Source: Burkholderiales bacterium (GTDB lineage: Bacteria; Pseudomonadota; Gammaproteobacteria; Burkholderiales; Casimicrobiaceae). Taken from it: a DNA stretch of 42,866 nucleotides. Where the stretch lies: the NCBI GenBank assembly GCA_025935675.1, contig JAICUU010000005.1:1-42866 (forward strand), given 5' to 3'. The notes under the pieces were generated by a model that made no database searches, was not told the DNA's origin, and saw only the letters and a program-made list of their open reading frames with translations. Made by a program: the position numbers and the translations under genes. Below are positions 24,766 through 32,803 of the stretch, piece after piece (the first letter of the stretch is position 1; every line of letters begins with the position of its first letter).

Positions 24766-26061
24766 GTGCCCCGCGCGCGCATCCTGCCGGCCCCGGAGTA
24801 CGCGATCGACCCGCGCGCGACGCGGCGCGGGTTCCTGAAGCGCGCGGCGCTCGTCACGGGCGCAGCGCTCGCGTCGTCCCGTGCGGCGCGTGCCGACAAC
24901 GCCGACCTGCCACCCAACGTGCCGCCGTGGACGCGCACGCTCGGCGCGCCGATCCTCGCGTCGCCATATGGCCAGCCGTCGAAGTACGAGGCCAACATCG
25001 TGCGCCGCGAGAGCCCGGGACTCACGCGCACGCCGTACTCGTCGGTGGCGTTCACGCCGCTGCAGAACCTGTTCGGCGTCATCACGCCGTCGGGCCTGCA
25101 CTTCGAGCGCCATCACGCCGGCGTGCCCGACGTCCATCCGGCCGACCACCGGCTGATGATCCACGGCCTGTGCCGCGCGCCGCGGATCTACACGATGGAC
25201 GACCTGATGCGCTTCCCGACGGTGTCGCGCATCCATTTCATCGAATGCGGCGCCAACACCGGCATGGAGTGGGGCAACGTCGCCGTGCCCACCGTGCAGT
25301 ACACGCACGGCATGATCGGCTGCAGCGAGTGGACCGGCGTGCGCCTCGCGACGCTGCTCGACGAGGTGGGCTACGACAAGGCGAAGGCCCAATTCATCCT
25401 CGCCGAAGGGGCCGACGGCGCGGCGCTGACGCGCACGATCCCGATCGAATTCGCGCTCGACGACGTCATCGTCGCGTGGGGCCAGAACGGCGAGATGCTG
25501 CGGCCCGAGCAGGGCTATCCGTTGCGCCTCGTCGTGCCGGGCGTGCAGGGCGTGTCGAGCGTCAAGTGGCTGCGCCGGATCAAGATCGGCGACACGCCGT
25601 TCGCCACGCGCGAGGAAACGCTGCACTACGTCGACATGCTGCCGGGCGGGATCCACCGCCAGTACACGTGGATCCAGGAGGCGAAGAGCGTCATCACCTC
25701 GCCGTCGGGCGGCATGACGCTCGTCGACCGCGGCTACCACGAGATCACCGGCCTTGCGTGGTCGGGGCGCGGCAAGGTGCGCGCCGTCGACGTGTCGACC
25801 GACGGCGGGCGCAACTGGCGGCGCGCGGCGCTGCAGACACCGGTCCTCGACAAGGCGCTGACGCGCTTTCGCCTCGACTGGCGATGGGATGGCGGACCGG
25901 CGCTGCTGCAATCGCGCGTCGTCGATGACACGGGCTTCGTGCAGCCCACGATGCCGCAGCTGCGCGCCGTGCGCGGCACGCGCTCGATCTATCACAACAA
26001 CGCGATCCAGACGTGGCGCGTCGAGGCGTCCGGCAAGGTGGGCAATGTCCAGGTTGGGTAA
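24766..26061 (+). CDS. soxC: SoxC, molybdenum subunit of sulfane dehydrogenase SoxCD
   Basis: From a GTG at 24766 the protein has 431 residues with a Tat signal (ATRRGFLKRAALVTGAAL). The sulfite-oxidase-fold core includes HFIECGANTGMEWG with the Cys (Cys161) that ligates the molybdenum cofactor, GMIGCSEWTGVRLATLLDEVG, and the C-terminal dimerisation domain (VSTDGGRNWRRA). SoxCD oxidises the SoxY-bound sulfane sulfur in the periplasm, releasing six electrons per thiosulfate. A TTG at 24745 inside the regulator gene is an alternative start adding seven residues. It overlaps soxD by 17 bp, so expression of the two subunits is coupled. Confidence 0.96.
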   Translation: MPRARILPAPEYAIDPRATRRGFLKRAALVTGAALASSRAARADNADLPPNVPPWTRTLGAPILASPYGQPSKYEANIVRRESPGLTRTPYSSVAFTPLQNLFGVITPSGLHFERHHAGVPDVHPADHRLMIHGLCRAPRIYTMDDLMRFPTVSRIHFIECGANTGMEWGNVAVPTVQYTHGMIGCSEWTGVRLATLLDEVGYDKAKAQFILAEGADGAALTRTIPIEFALDDVIVAWGQNGEMLRPEQGYPLRLVVPGVQGVSSVKWLRRIKIGDTPFATREETLHYVDMLPGGIHRQYTWIQEAKSVITSPSGGMTLVDRGYHEITGLAWSGRGKVRAVDVSTDGGRNWRRAALQTPVLDKALTRFRLDWRWDGGPALLQSRVVDDTGFVQPTMPQLRAVRGTRSIYHNNAIQTWRVEASGKVGNVQVG

Positions 26062-27097
26062 GACCGTCGCGCTGTCGAGCAAACCTCGCGGCGCGGGAGT
26101 TGCCGGCGACGGCGCCCCGCGGCGCCGGACGTGGGCCGCTCGGGTGGCATGCGCCGCACGGCGCGCACTGGCCGCGCTGGCCGCGCTGACCGCGCTGGCC
26201 GTGGCGCCGCCGCCGGCGGCACAAGCCGCGGCGTTCGGATTCGGCAAGCCTGCGACGCCGGCCGAGATCTCCGGCTGGGACATCGACGTGCGACCGGACG
26301 GCCGTGGCCTGCCGCCGGGGCGCGGCAGCGTCGCCGATGGCCAGCACCTTTACGACGCCAAGTGCGCGAGCTGCCACGGCACGTTCGGTGAATCGAACGC
26401 GTATCTCCAGCTCGCGGGCGGCGTGGGCTCCCTGCGCGGCGCCGAGCCCGTGCGCACGACCGGCAGCAAGCTCGAGTACGCGACCACGCTCTTCGACTAC
26501 ATCCGCCGCGCGATGCCGCTGACGGCGCCGCAGTCGCTGACCAACGACGAGGTCTACGCGCTGACGGCCTACGTGCTGAACCTCAACGACATCGTCGGGC
26601 CCGACGTGACCCTCGACGCCCGCTCGCTCGCGGCGCTCAGGATGCCCAACCGCGACGGCTTCACCACCGCGCACGGCATGATGCGCCGCGACGGCGCGCC
26701 GGACACGCACAACGTCGAGTGCATGCGCGATTGCGTCGCGGCGGTGAAGGTCGCCTCCGAGTTGCCGGCGTATGCCGAGGGCGCGCACGGCGACCTCGCC
26801 GCGCAGATGCGCTCCTTCGACCGCGTCGCGACCGCACCGCGCGTCGACGAGGGCATGGCGCTCGCGCGCCGATCGGGCTGCGTCGCCTGCCACACGACCG
26901 ACACGCGCATCGTCGGCCCCGCGTTCCACGAGATCGCCGCGCGCTACAAGGACGACGCCGGCGCGGCGGCGCGCCTCGCCGCCAAGGTGCGCGAGGGCGG
27001 CGGCGGCGTCTGGGGCAGCGTGCCGATGCCCGCGCAGCCGGTTCCCGACGCGGACGTCAAGGCGCTGGTGGCGTGGATACTCGGCGGGGCCAAATGA
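26045..27097 (+). CDS. soxD: SoxD, di-haem cytochrome c subunit of SoxCD
   Basis: The 350-residue protein from ATG 26045 has a basic N-terminal stretch and a signal helix (ARRALAALAALTALAVAPPPAAQA). Two c-type haem sites are present: CASCH (107-111) and CVACH (279-283). The segment after the first haem (FGESNAYLQLAGGVGSLRG) and the GPDVTLDARSLAALRMPNRDGF region are typical of SoxD. The second haem domain ends KALVAWILGG. It accepts electrons from the SoxC molybdenum centre. The N-terminal region before the hydrophobic core is long (about 40 residues), so the true start could lie further downstream, although I see no better one. Confidence 0.95.
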   Translation: MSRLGKTVALSSKPRGAGVAGDGAPRRRTWAARVACAARRALAALAALTALAVAPPPAAQAAAFGFGKPATPAEISGWDIDVRPDGRGLPPGRGSVADGQHLYDAKCASCHGTFGESNAYLQLAGGVGSLRGAEPVRTTGSKLEYATTLFDYIRRAMPLTAPQSLTNDEVYALTAYVLNLNDIVGPDVTLDARSLAALRMPNRDGFTTAHGMMRRDGAPDTHNVECMRDCVAAVKVASELPAYAEGAHGDLAAQMRSFDRVATAPRVDEGMALARRSGCVACHTTDTRIVGPAFHEIAARYKDDAGAAARLAAKVREGGGGVWGSVPMPAQPVPDADVKALVAWILGGAK

Positions 27098-27185
27098 CGA
27101 ATCGCAATATGGACAGGCTCGCGGGGAAGCGATCGTTCGCGAGGGACGCTGCTAGAATGATCCGGGGATCGAGGAGGACCATTGC

Positions 27186-27671
27186 ATGAACGAGTTCGAC
27201 GCATCGCGCCGCCGTGCGCTCAAGGACGGCGCGGGGCTTTCGCTGCTGGCGCTGGTCGCCGCGGCGGGATGGCTGCCGCCCGCGCTCGCCGCGGACGCGC
27301 CGGGATGGAACAAGGCCGCTTTCGACGCGCACACGCTCGATGACGCGATGAAGGCGCTCGGCGCGCCGTCGCCCGGCATGAGCAAGGACATCACGTTCGT
27401 CGCCACGCCCGACATCGCCGAGAACGGCGCCGTCGTTCCTGTAACCGTCGTCAGCGCGATCCCCGACACGCAGTCGATCGCGATCCTGATCGAGAAGAAT
27501 CCCAACATGCTCGCGGCGGTGTTCGACCTGCCGGCCGGCACCGACCCGTCGGTGACGACGCGCGTCAAGATGGCGCAGACCTCGAATGTCTACGCGCTCG
27601 TCAAGGCCGGCGGCAAGTTCTACGCGACGCACAAGGAAATCAAGGTCACGCTGGGCGGCTGCGGCGGCTGA
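27186..27671 (+). CDS. soxY: SoxY, sulfur-carrier subunit of SoxYZ
   Basis: The 161-residue protein ends in the diagnostic GGCGG, with Cys159 as the residue to which thiosulfate sulfur is covalently attached. An RRRALKDGAG Tat-type signal precedes the mature region starting near DAPGWNK. GAGGAGGA lies upstream of the ATG, and a TAGAAT box (27153-27158) without a clear -35 may mark an internal promoter for soxYZAXB. SoxY pairs with SoxZ and carries intermediates between SoxAX, SoxB and SoxCD in the periplasm. Two strong GC hairpins lie at and after the stop codon. Confidence 0.97.
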   Translation: MNEFDASRRRALKDGAGLSLLALVAAAGWLPPALAADAPGWNKAAFDAHTLDDAMKALGAPSPGMSKDITFVATPDIAENGAVVPVTVVSAIPDTQSIAILIEKNPNMLAAVFDLPAGTDPSVTTRVKMAQTSNVYALVKAGGKFYATHKEIKVTLGGCGG

Positions 27672-27719
27672 CGCCGCCGCGCGCCGGCGACATTCGAATC
27701 CGCGCGGCGCGCCGCGCGG
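27661..27719 (+). promoter_or_regulatory. Two strong GC hairpins at the soxY-soxZ junction
   Basis: The first hairpin, GCGGCGGC-TGAC-GCCGCCGC (27661-27680), contains the soxY stop codon in its loop. The second, CCGCGCGG-CGCG-CCGCGCGG (27700-27719), is a perfect 20-bp palindrome. Neither has a T-run, so they look more like mRNA stabilisers or attenuating structures than terminators. Confidence 0.5.
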
Positions 27720-27755
27720 GTCCCTTGCACGCATTGAACGACGAAGGTAGACGCC

Positions 27756-28067
27756 ATGCCCGATCCGATGAAGATCCGCGCCAACCAGCTCGGCGCCGAG
27801 ACCGAGGTCAAGGTCCTGATGAGCCACGAGATGGAAACCGGCCAGCGCAAGGATTCGAAGGGCCAGGTGATCCCGGCGTGGTTCATCCAGCACGTCGACG
27901 TCACCTGTGCGGGCCGCAGCGTACTGTCGGCGCAATGGGGGACGGCGGTCTCGAAGAACCCGTTCCTGTCGTTCAAGTTCAAGGGTGGCCAGAAGGGCGA
28001 CAAGATCGTCATCACCTGGGTCGACAACCGCGGCGAGAAGCGGACCGACGAAGCCACCGTCGCGTGA
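27756..28067 (+). CDS. soxZ: SoxZ, partner subunit of SoxYZ
   Basis: The 103-residue protein matches SoxZ in length and motifs: MKIRANQLGAETEVKVLMSHEMETGQRKD, IPAWFIQHVDVTCAGRSVL, and a closing FKGGQKGDKIVITWVDNRGEK. It has no signal peptide, as is usual, because SoxZ is exported together with SoxY through the Tat system. The immunoglobulin-like SoxZ supports the swinging C-terminal arm of SoxY. It lies 84 bp after soxY and is followed by soxA 26 bp downstream. Confidence 0.97.
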   Translation: MPDPMKIRANQLGAETEVKVLMSHEMETGQRKDSKGQVIPAWFIQHVDVTCAGRSVLSAQWGTAVSKNPFLSFKFKGGQKGDKIVITWVDNRGEKRTDEATVA

Positions 28068-28093
28068 TGCGCGCGACGAATCGGGAGGACACG

Positions 28094-28909
28094 ATGATCA
28101 TCCGACATGCGCTGGCCGCGCTCGCGGTGGCGGTACTCGCCGTGGCGCTGCCGCCCGCGGCGCGCGCGCAGGACAACACCGCCGCCGAGATCGAGAAGTA
28201 CCGGCAGGCGCTCGCCGACGGCAATCCCGCCGACCTCTGGGAGGCGCGCGGCGAGGCGATGTGGAAGGAGCCGCGCGGCCCGCACAAGGTCTCGCTGGCG
28301 CAATGCGACCTCGGGCTCGGCCCCGGCGTCGTCAAGGGCGCCTATGCGAAGCTGCCGCGCTATTTCGCCGATGCGGGTCGCGTGATGGACCTCGAATCGC
28401 GGCTCATCTGGTGCGAGACGAAGCTGCAGGGATTCTCCGAGGCCGACGCGCACAAGACGCTGTTCGGAGGCCCCGGCCGGCGCTCCGACATGGAGGCGCT
28501 CTCGGCTTACGTCGTCGGCCAGTCGAAGGGCATGCGCATCGACGTGTCGCTCGACGACCCGCACATGCAGGCGATGTACGCGCTCGGCGAATCGATCTTC
28601 AACTACCGCGGCGGACCGCACGATTTCGCCTGCGCGACCTGCCACGGCGACGCCGGCAAGCGCATCCGCCTGCAGGACCTGCCCGATCTCACGCAGAAGG
28701 CGGGCGCGCAGAAAGCGTATTCGACGTGGCCCGCGTACCGCGTGTCGCAGGGCGAGCTCCGCACGATGCAGTGGCGGCTCAACGACTGCTTCCGCCAGCA
28801 GCGCTTCCCCGACCTCGTGTTCGGGTCACCGGCGTCGATCGCACTGACGACCTATCTCGCCTACAACGCCAACGGCGCCGTCTACGACGGCCCGGGGCTC
28901 AAGCGCTGA
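28094..28909 (+). CDS. soxA: SoxA, catalytic cytochrome c subunit of SoxAX
   Basis: From ATG 28094, preceded by GGGAGGA, the protein has 271 residues with a signal peptide ending in AARAQD. It is the mono-haem type: one haem site, CATCH (180-184), and Cys232 in RLNDCFRQQRFPD as the active-site Cys that carries a persulfide and ligates the haem. Cys71 and Cys107 replace the first haem region and probably form a disulfide. SoxAX joins thiosulfate to the SoxY Cys with release of two electrons. Confidence 0.96.
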   Translation: MIIRHALAALAVAVLAVALPPAARAQDNTAAEIEKYRQALADGNPADLWEARGEAMWKEPRGPHKVSLAQCDLGLGPGVVKGAYAKLPRYFADAGRVMDLESRLIWCETKLQGFSEADAHKTLFGGPGRRSDMEALSAYVVGQSKGMRIDVSLDDPHMQAMYALGESIFNYRGGPHDFACATCHGDAGKRIRLQDLPDLTQKAGAQKAYSTWPAYRVSQGELRTMQWRLNDCFRQQRFPDLVFGSPASIALTTYLAYNANGAVYDGPGLKR

Positions 28910-28930
28910 CGCGCGAGAGGGAGCCGACCG

Positions 28931-29557
28931 ATGAACCACCGTATCCTCATCGTGCTGTCGCTCGCAGCCGCCGTCACCGTCGCCGCCGGCTGCGCGACCC
29001 ACGAGCGTGCGCAGGTGACCCACGACGACGTCGTTGCGACGCTGAAGCAGTCGTTCAAGGCGCAGGGACAGGCGGGCATGGACCGCCTCGACCAGGACGA
29101 GACGCAGCGCGTCTGCAGCGAATACTTCGGCAAGCCGCTGCCGCCCGATGCCGTGAAGCGCATCGAGCAGGCGAACCTCGCCGCGATCCGCTGGCCCGCC
29201 GACGGCCAGTATCTCGGCGACTGGAAAGCGGGCGAGAAGATCGCGCAGCTCGGGCAGGGCAAGCAGTACTCGGACGATCCGAAGAAGCCCGCAGGCGGCA
29301 ACTGCTACGCGTGCCACCAGCTCGATCCCAAGGAGATCTCGTACGGCACGATCGGCCCGTCGCTGCTGCATTTCGGCAAGCTGCGCGGCTACACCGACGA
29401 GACGCGCAAGTACGCGTATGGCAAGGTCTACAACGCCGAGGCCTACTCGGCGTGCTCCAACATGCCGCGCTTCGGCACGCATGGCATCCTGACCGAGCAG
29501 CAGATCAAGGATGTCGTCGCGCTGCTGATGGACCCCAAGTCTCCCGTCAACCAGTGA
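28931..29557 (+). CDS. soxX: SoxX, cytochrome c subunit of SoxAX, predicted lipoprotein
   Basis: The 208-residue protein has one haem motif, CYACH (125-129), followed by the SoxX segments EISYGTIGPSLLHFGKLRGYTDE and a CSNMPRFG loop whose Met178 is the likely axial ligand; the closing ILTEQQIKDVVALLMDP is typical. It accepts electrons from SoxA. The N-terminus, MNHRILIVLSLAAAVTVAAG then Cys21, is a lipoprotein signal (VAAGC) rather than a plain signal peptide, so SoxX may be membrane anchored. About 90 residues separate the lipid Cys from the haem domain. It lies 21 bp after soxA. Confidence 0.94.
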   Translation: MNHRILIVLSLAAAVTVAAGCATHERAQVTHDDVVATLKQSFKAQGQAGMDRLDQDETQRVCSEYFGKPLPPDAVKRIEQANLAAIRWPADGQYLGDWKAGEKIAQLGQGKQYSDDPKKPAGGNCYACHQLDPKEISYGTIGPSLLHFGKLRGYTDETRKYAYGKVYNAEAYSACSNMPRFGTHGILTEQQIKDVVALLMDPKSPVNQ

Positions 29558-29612
29558 CCTGCCGCGGCGCCGTGCCGCGGCATTGACGCGCCCCCACGTA
29601 CGCAACGTCGCG

Positions 29613-31340
29613 ATGCGCCGCCGTGATTTCCTGCAGGCGCTCGCCGCTGCGGCGGCCGCGGGGCTGCCGCTCGAGCGCGCGCTCGCCGATGATCGCGCGG
29701 CGGCAAGCCTCTACGACGCGCTGCCGGCGTTCGGCAACGTGGGCTTGCTGCACATCACCGATTGCCATGCGCAGCTCCTGCCGACGCGCTTCCGCGAGCC
29801 GTCGGTCAACCTGGGCGTCGGCGCGGCGCGTGGCCGGCCGCCGCATCTCGTCGGCGAAGCGCTGCTGAAGGCGTTCGGCATCGCGCCGCACACGCGCGAG
29901 GCGCATGCGTTCACCTGCCTCGATTTCGCCGCGGCCAGCCGGACGTTCGGCGCGATGGGCGGATTCGCGCATATCGCGACGCTGGTGAAGAAGCTGCGCG
30001 CCGCGCGGCCGGGCGCGCTCTTGCTCGATGGGGGCGACACCTGGCAGGGCTCGGCCACGTCGCTGTGGACCAACGGCCAGGACATGATCGACGCCGCCAA
30101 GGCGCTCGGCGTCGACGTGATGACGGCGCACTGGGAGTTCACGCTGGGTGCTGCGCGCGTGCAACAGGCGATCGCGAAGGACCTCGCCGGCCACATCGAG
30201 TTCGTCGCGCAGAACGTCACGACCAAGGACTTCGGCGACCCGGTGTTCACGCCGTTCGTGATGCGCAAGGTCAACGGCGTGCCGGTCGCGATCATCGGCC
30301 AGGCGTTCCCGTACACGCCGATCGCCAACCCGCGCTACTTCACGCCCGACTGGACGTTCGGCATCCAGGAGGAGAGCCTGCAGAAGACGATCGGCGACGC
30401 GCGCGCGAAGGGCGCCGCGGCCGTCGTGCTGCTGTCGCACAACGGCATGGACGTCGATCTCAAGCTCGCGTCGCGTGTGACCGGGCTCGACGCGATCCTC
30501 GGCGGCCACACCCACGACGGCATGCCGCAGCCAACGCTTGTCGCCAACGCGCAAGGCCGCACGATCGTCACCAACGCCGGCAGCAACGGCAAGTTCGTCG
30601 GCGTGCTCGACCTCGACGTCAAGGGCGGCAAGGTCGACGGCTTCCGCTACCGCCTGCTGCCGGTGTTCGCGAACCTTCTCGCACCGGACGCGGCGATGGC
30701 CGCCGTCGTGGCCAACGCGCGCGCGCCGTTCGCGGCGAAGCTCGCCGAGCCGCTCGCGGTGACCGAGGGCCTGCTGTACCGCCGCGGCAACTTCAACGGC
30801 AGCGTCGACGAGATGATCATGGCGGCGCTGATCGCCGAGAAGGACGCCGAGATCGCGTTCTCGCCGGGCTTCCGCTGGGGCACGACGCTCATGCCCGGCG
30901 ACACGATCACGCTCGAGGACGTGATGAGCGAGACCGCGATCACGTACCCGTACGCGACGCTGACGCCGATGACCGGCGCGACGATCAAGACGATCCTCGA
31001 GGACGTCGCCGACAACCTCTTCAACCCGGATCCGTACCTGCAGCAGGGCGGCGACATGGTGCGCGTCGCCGGCATGACGTACGCGATCGCGCCCGACGCG
31101 GCGCAGGGTGCGCGGATCACCGACATGCGCATCGGCGAGCGGCCGATCGAGGCGGCGAAAACGTACAAGGTCGCCGGCTGGGCGCCGGTCTCCGAGGACG
31201 CGAAGACGGCCGGCGGCGAGCCGGTCTACGATCTCGTCGCGCGCCATCTCAAGCGCGAGAAGGTGGTCAAGCCGCGCGTGCCGTGGCGCCCGCGCCTTGT
31301 TGGCGTCGACGCCGATCCGGGCATCAGCGCCGACGCGTAG
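29613..31340 (+). CDS. soxB: SoxB, thiosulfohydrolase
   Basis: From ATG 29613 the protein has 575 residues with a Tat signal (MRRRDFLQALAAAAAAG). It belongs to the 5'-nucleotidase metallophosphatase fold: LLHITDCHAQL supplies Asp50 and His52 of the di-manganese site, LLDGGDTWQGS, MTAHWEFTLG and ILGGHTHDGMPQP complete it. The C-terminal domain (EVMS/VMSETAITYPYATL, TGATIKTILEDVADNLF) closes over the substrate. It hydrolyses the SoxY-bound sulfonate to sulfate. A TTG at 29583 would add 10 residues. It is the last gene of the sox operon and converges on tyrS, 50 bp away, with no clear terminator between. Confidence 0.97.
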   Translation: MRRRDFLQALAAAAAAGLPLERALADDRAAASLYDALPAFGNVGLLHITDCHAQLLPTRFREPSVNLGVGAARGRPPHLVGEALLKAFGIAPHTREAHAFTCLDFAAASRTFGAMGGFAHIATLVKKLRAARPGALLLDGGDTWQGSATSLWTNGQDMIDAAKALGVDVMTAHWEFTLGAARVQQAIAKDLAGHIEFVAQNVTTKDFGDPVFTPFVMRKVNGVPVAIIGQAFPYTPIANPRYFTPDWTFGIQEESLQKTIGDARAKGAAAVVLLSHNGMDVDLKLASRVTGLDAILGGHTHDGMPQPTLVANAQGRTIVTNAGSNGKFVGVLDLDVKGGKVDGFRYRLLPVFANLLAPDAAMAAVVANARAPFAAKLAEPLAVTEGLLYRRGNFNGSVDEMIMAALIAEKDAEIAFSPGFRWGTTLMPGDTITLEDVMSETAITYPYATLTPMTGATIKTILEDVADNLFNPDPYLQQGGDMVRVAGMTYAIAPDAAQGARITDMRIGERPIEAAKTYKVAGWAPVSEDAKTAGGEPVYDLVARHLKREKVVKPRVPWRPRLVGVDADPGISADA

Positions 31341-31390
31341 CGTCTCATCCCGCCCGCTCCCGCGTGCGCGCGAGGGCCGGGTCGAGGGCG

Positions 31391-32605
31391 CTAGACGAGC
31401 GTCACCCGTGCAAAGCGGCGCTTGCCGGCCTGCAGGACGAGCGTGCGTGGCGCGGCGATCGCCAGCGCGCGGTCGGCGACGACATCGCCGTCGACCTTGA
31501 GCCCGCGCTGCGCGATGAGACGCAGCGCATCCGAGGTCGTGTCGACGATCCCCGCCTGCTTGGCGAGCTGCGCGATCGGCAGCGGCGTGCCGTTCGTGTG
31601 CAGCGTCACCTCCGGCATCGACTCGGGCATCGCGCCCTTGCGAAAGCGCGCGTCGAACGCCGCCTCGGCGTCGTCGGCGTCGCGCGGCGAGTGGAAGCGC
31701 GCGACGATCTCCTTCGCGAGCATCACCTTGGCGTCGCGCGGGTTGCGCCCTTCCGCGCATTCGCGCTGCAAGGCCGCGATCTCCGCCAGCGAGCGCGCCG
31801 ACAGGAGCTCGTACCAGCGCCACATCAGCTCGTCGGAGATCGACATCAGCTTGCCGAACATCTCGCCCGGCGGCTCGGTGATGCCGACATAGTTGCCCTT
31901 CGACTTCGACATCTTGTCGACGCCGTCGAGGCCCTCGAGCAGCGGCATCGTCAGGATGCATTGCGGCGCCTGGCCGAAGTCCTTCTGCAGCTCGCGGCCG
32001 ACCAGCAGGTTGAACTTCTGGTCGGTGCCGCCGAGCTCGATGTCGGACTTGAGCGCGACCGAGTCGTAGCCCTGCATCAGCGGGTACAGGAACTCGTGGA
32101 CGGCAATGGGCTCCTGGCCGCGGAAGCGCTTGTGGAAATCGTCGCGCTCGAGCATCCGCGCCACCGTGTAATGCGACGCGAGCTTGATCAGGCCGGCGGC
32201 GCCGAGCGGCTCCGACCACTCCGAGTTGTAGCGGATCTCGGTCTTCGCGGGGTCGAGCACCTTCGACGCCTGCGCGTGATACGTGCGCGCGTTGGCCTCG
32301 ATCGCCTCGCGCGTGAGCGGCGGCCGCGTGGCGTTGCGGCCCGATGGGTCGCCAATCATCGACGTGAAGTCGCCGATCAGGAAGATCACCTGGTGGCCGA
32401 GATCCTGGAGCTGGCGGAGCTTCGACAGCACGACGGTGTGGCCGAGGTGGATGTCGGGCGCCGTCGGGTCGAGGCCGAGCTTGGCGCGCAGCGGCCGCCT
32501 GTCGCGAATCGAGTGCTCGATCTTCTGCGCGAGCTCGGCCTCGACGATGAGCTCGTCGGCGCCGCGGCGGAAGACCTCGAGCTGGCCGGCGACGTCGACG
32601 CTCAC
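31391..32605 (-). CDS. tyrS: Tyrosyl-tRNA synthetase
   Basis: The 404-residue protein is a class I synthetase of the TyrRS type: [18 protein letters not shown] (HIGH motif as HLGH), [39 protein letters not shown] for tyrosine recognition, then [14 protein letters not shown] (KMSKS). The C-terminal S4-like domain ends [16 protein letters not shown]. The GTG at 32605 is favoured because it overlaps the stop of a short upstream ORF as GTGA; a GTG at 32620 would add five residues. It is convergent with soxB and divergent from the M23 peptidase gene. Confidence 0.96.
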   Translation of the reverse strand: MSVDVAGQLEVFRRGADELIVEAELAQKIEHSIRDRRPLRAKLGLDPTAPDIHLGHTVVLSKLRQLQDLGHQVIFLIGDFTSMIGDPSGRNATRPPLTREAIEANARTYHAQASKVLDPAKTEIRYNSEWSEPLGAAGLIKLASHYTVARMLERDDFHKRFRGQEPIAVHEFLYPLMQGYDSVALKSDIELGGTDQKFNLLVGRELQKDFGQAPQCILTMPLLEGLDGVDKMSKSKGNYVGITEPPGEMFGKLMSISDELMWRWYELLSARSLAEIAALQRECAEGRNPRDAKVMLAKEIVARFHSPRDADDAEAAFDARFRKGAMPESMPEVTLHTNGTPLPIAQLAKQAGIVDTTSDALRLIAQRGLKVDGDVVADRALAIAAPRTLVLQAGKRRFARVTLV

Positions 32606-32670
32606 GGCTGCGGGCCCCACGCTCGACGCGCCGGAGCGGGTCCGTCCGCCGGACGCACGGGCACGCCCAT
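32602..32670 (-). CDS. Putative 22-residue leader peptide coupled to tyrS
   Basis: An ATG at 32670 is preceded by GGAGG (32681-32677) with an ideal six-base gap, the best ribosome binding site in this intergenic region. The 22-codon frame is Pro/Ala/Arg-rich, has one Trp and no Tyr, and ends PQP. Its TGA overlaps the tyrS GTG (GTGA). The tyrS start itself lacks a good ribosome binding site, which suggests that translation of this leader delivers ribosomes to tyrS. It could instead be an artefact if tyrS starts elsewhere. Confidence 0.48.
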   Translation of the reverse strand: MGVPVRPADGPAPARRAWGPQP

Positions 32671-32746
32671 TGCGTGCCTCCGGGGGATGGAGGAATGCGG
32701 CAATGTCAGGAAATGCACGTTCGGCATGGGACGCATTGCACCGGTT

Positions 32747-32755
32747 TGGTACACT
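32747..32755 (+). promoter_or_regulatory. Extended -10 promoter element of the M23 peptidase gene
   Basis: TG-G-TACACT is a good extended -10 element located about 50 bases before the M23 ATG. No convincing -35 is present, which extended -10 promoters can tolerate. Confidence 0.42.
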
Positions 32756-32803
32756 CGCCGCTGCCCGGCGTCGTTCCCGCCCTTGTTGACCCGCATTGCC
32801 TCG

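Noticed and set aside
27690-27700. TTCGAATCC, resembling a tRNA T-loop
   Set aside because: No acceptor stem, anticodon arm or D-arm can be paired around it; it lies in the soxY-soxZ gap beside unrelated hairpins.
31341-31390. Terminator between the convergent soxB and tyrS genes
   Set aside because: The 50 bases hold no stable stem followed by a T-run on either strand.
29762-32803. Apparent giant plus-strand frame leading into the M23 peptidase (over 1400 codons)
   Set aside because: Its first two thirds lie out of frame over soxB and antisense to tyrS and have low-complexity composition. Only the part from 32804 matches a protein family.
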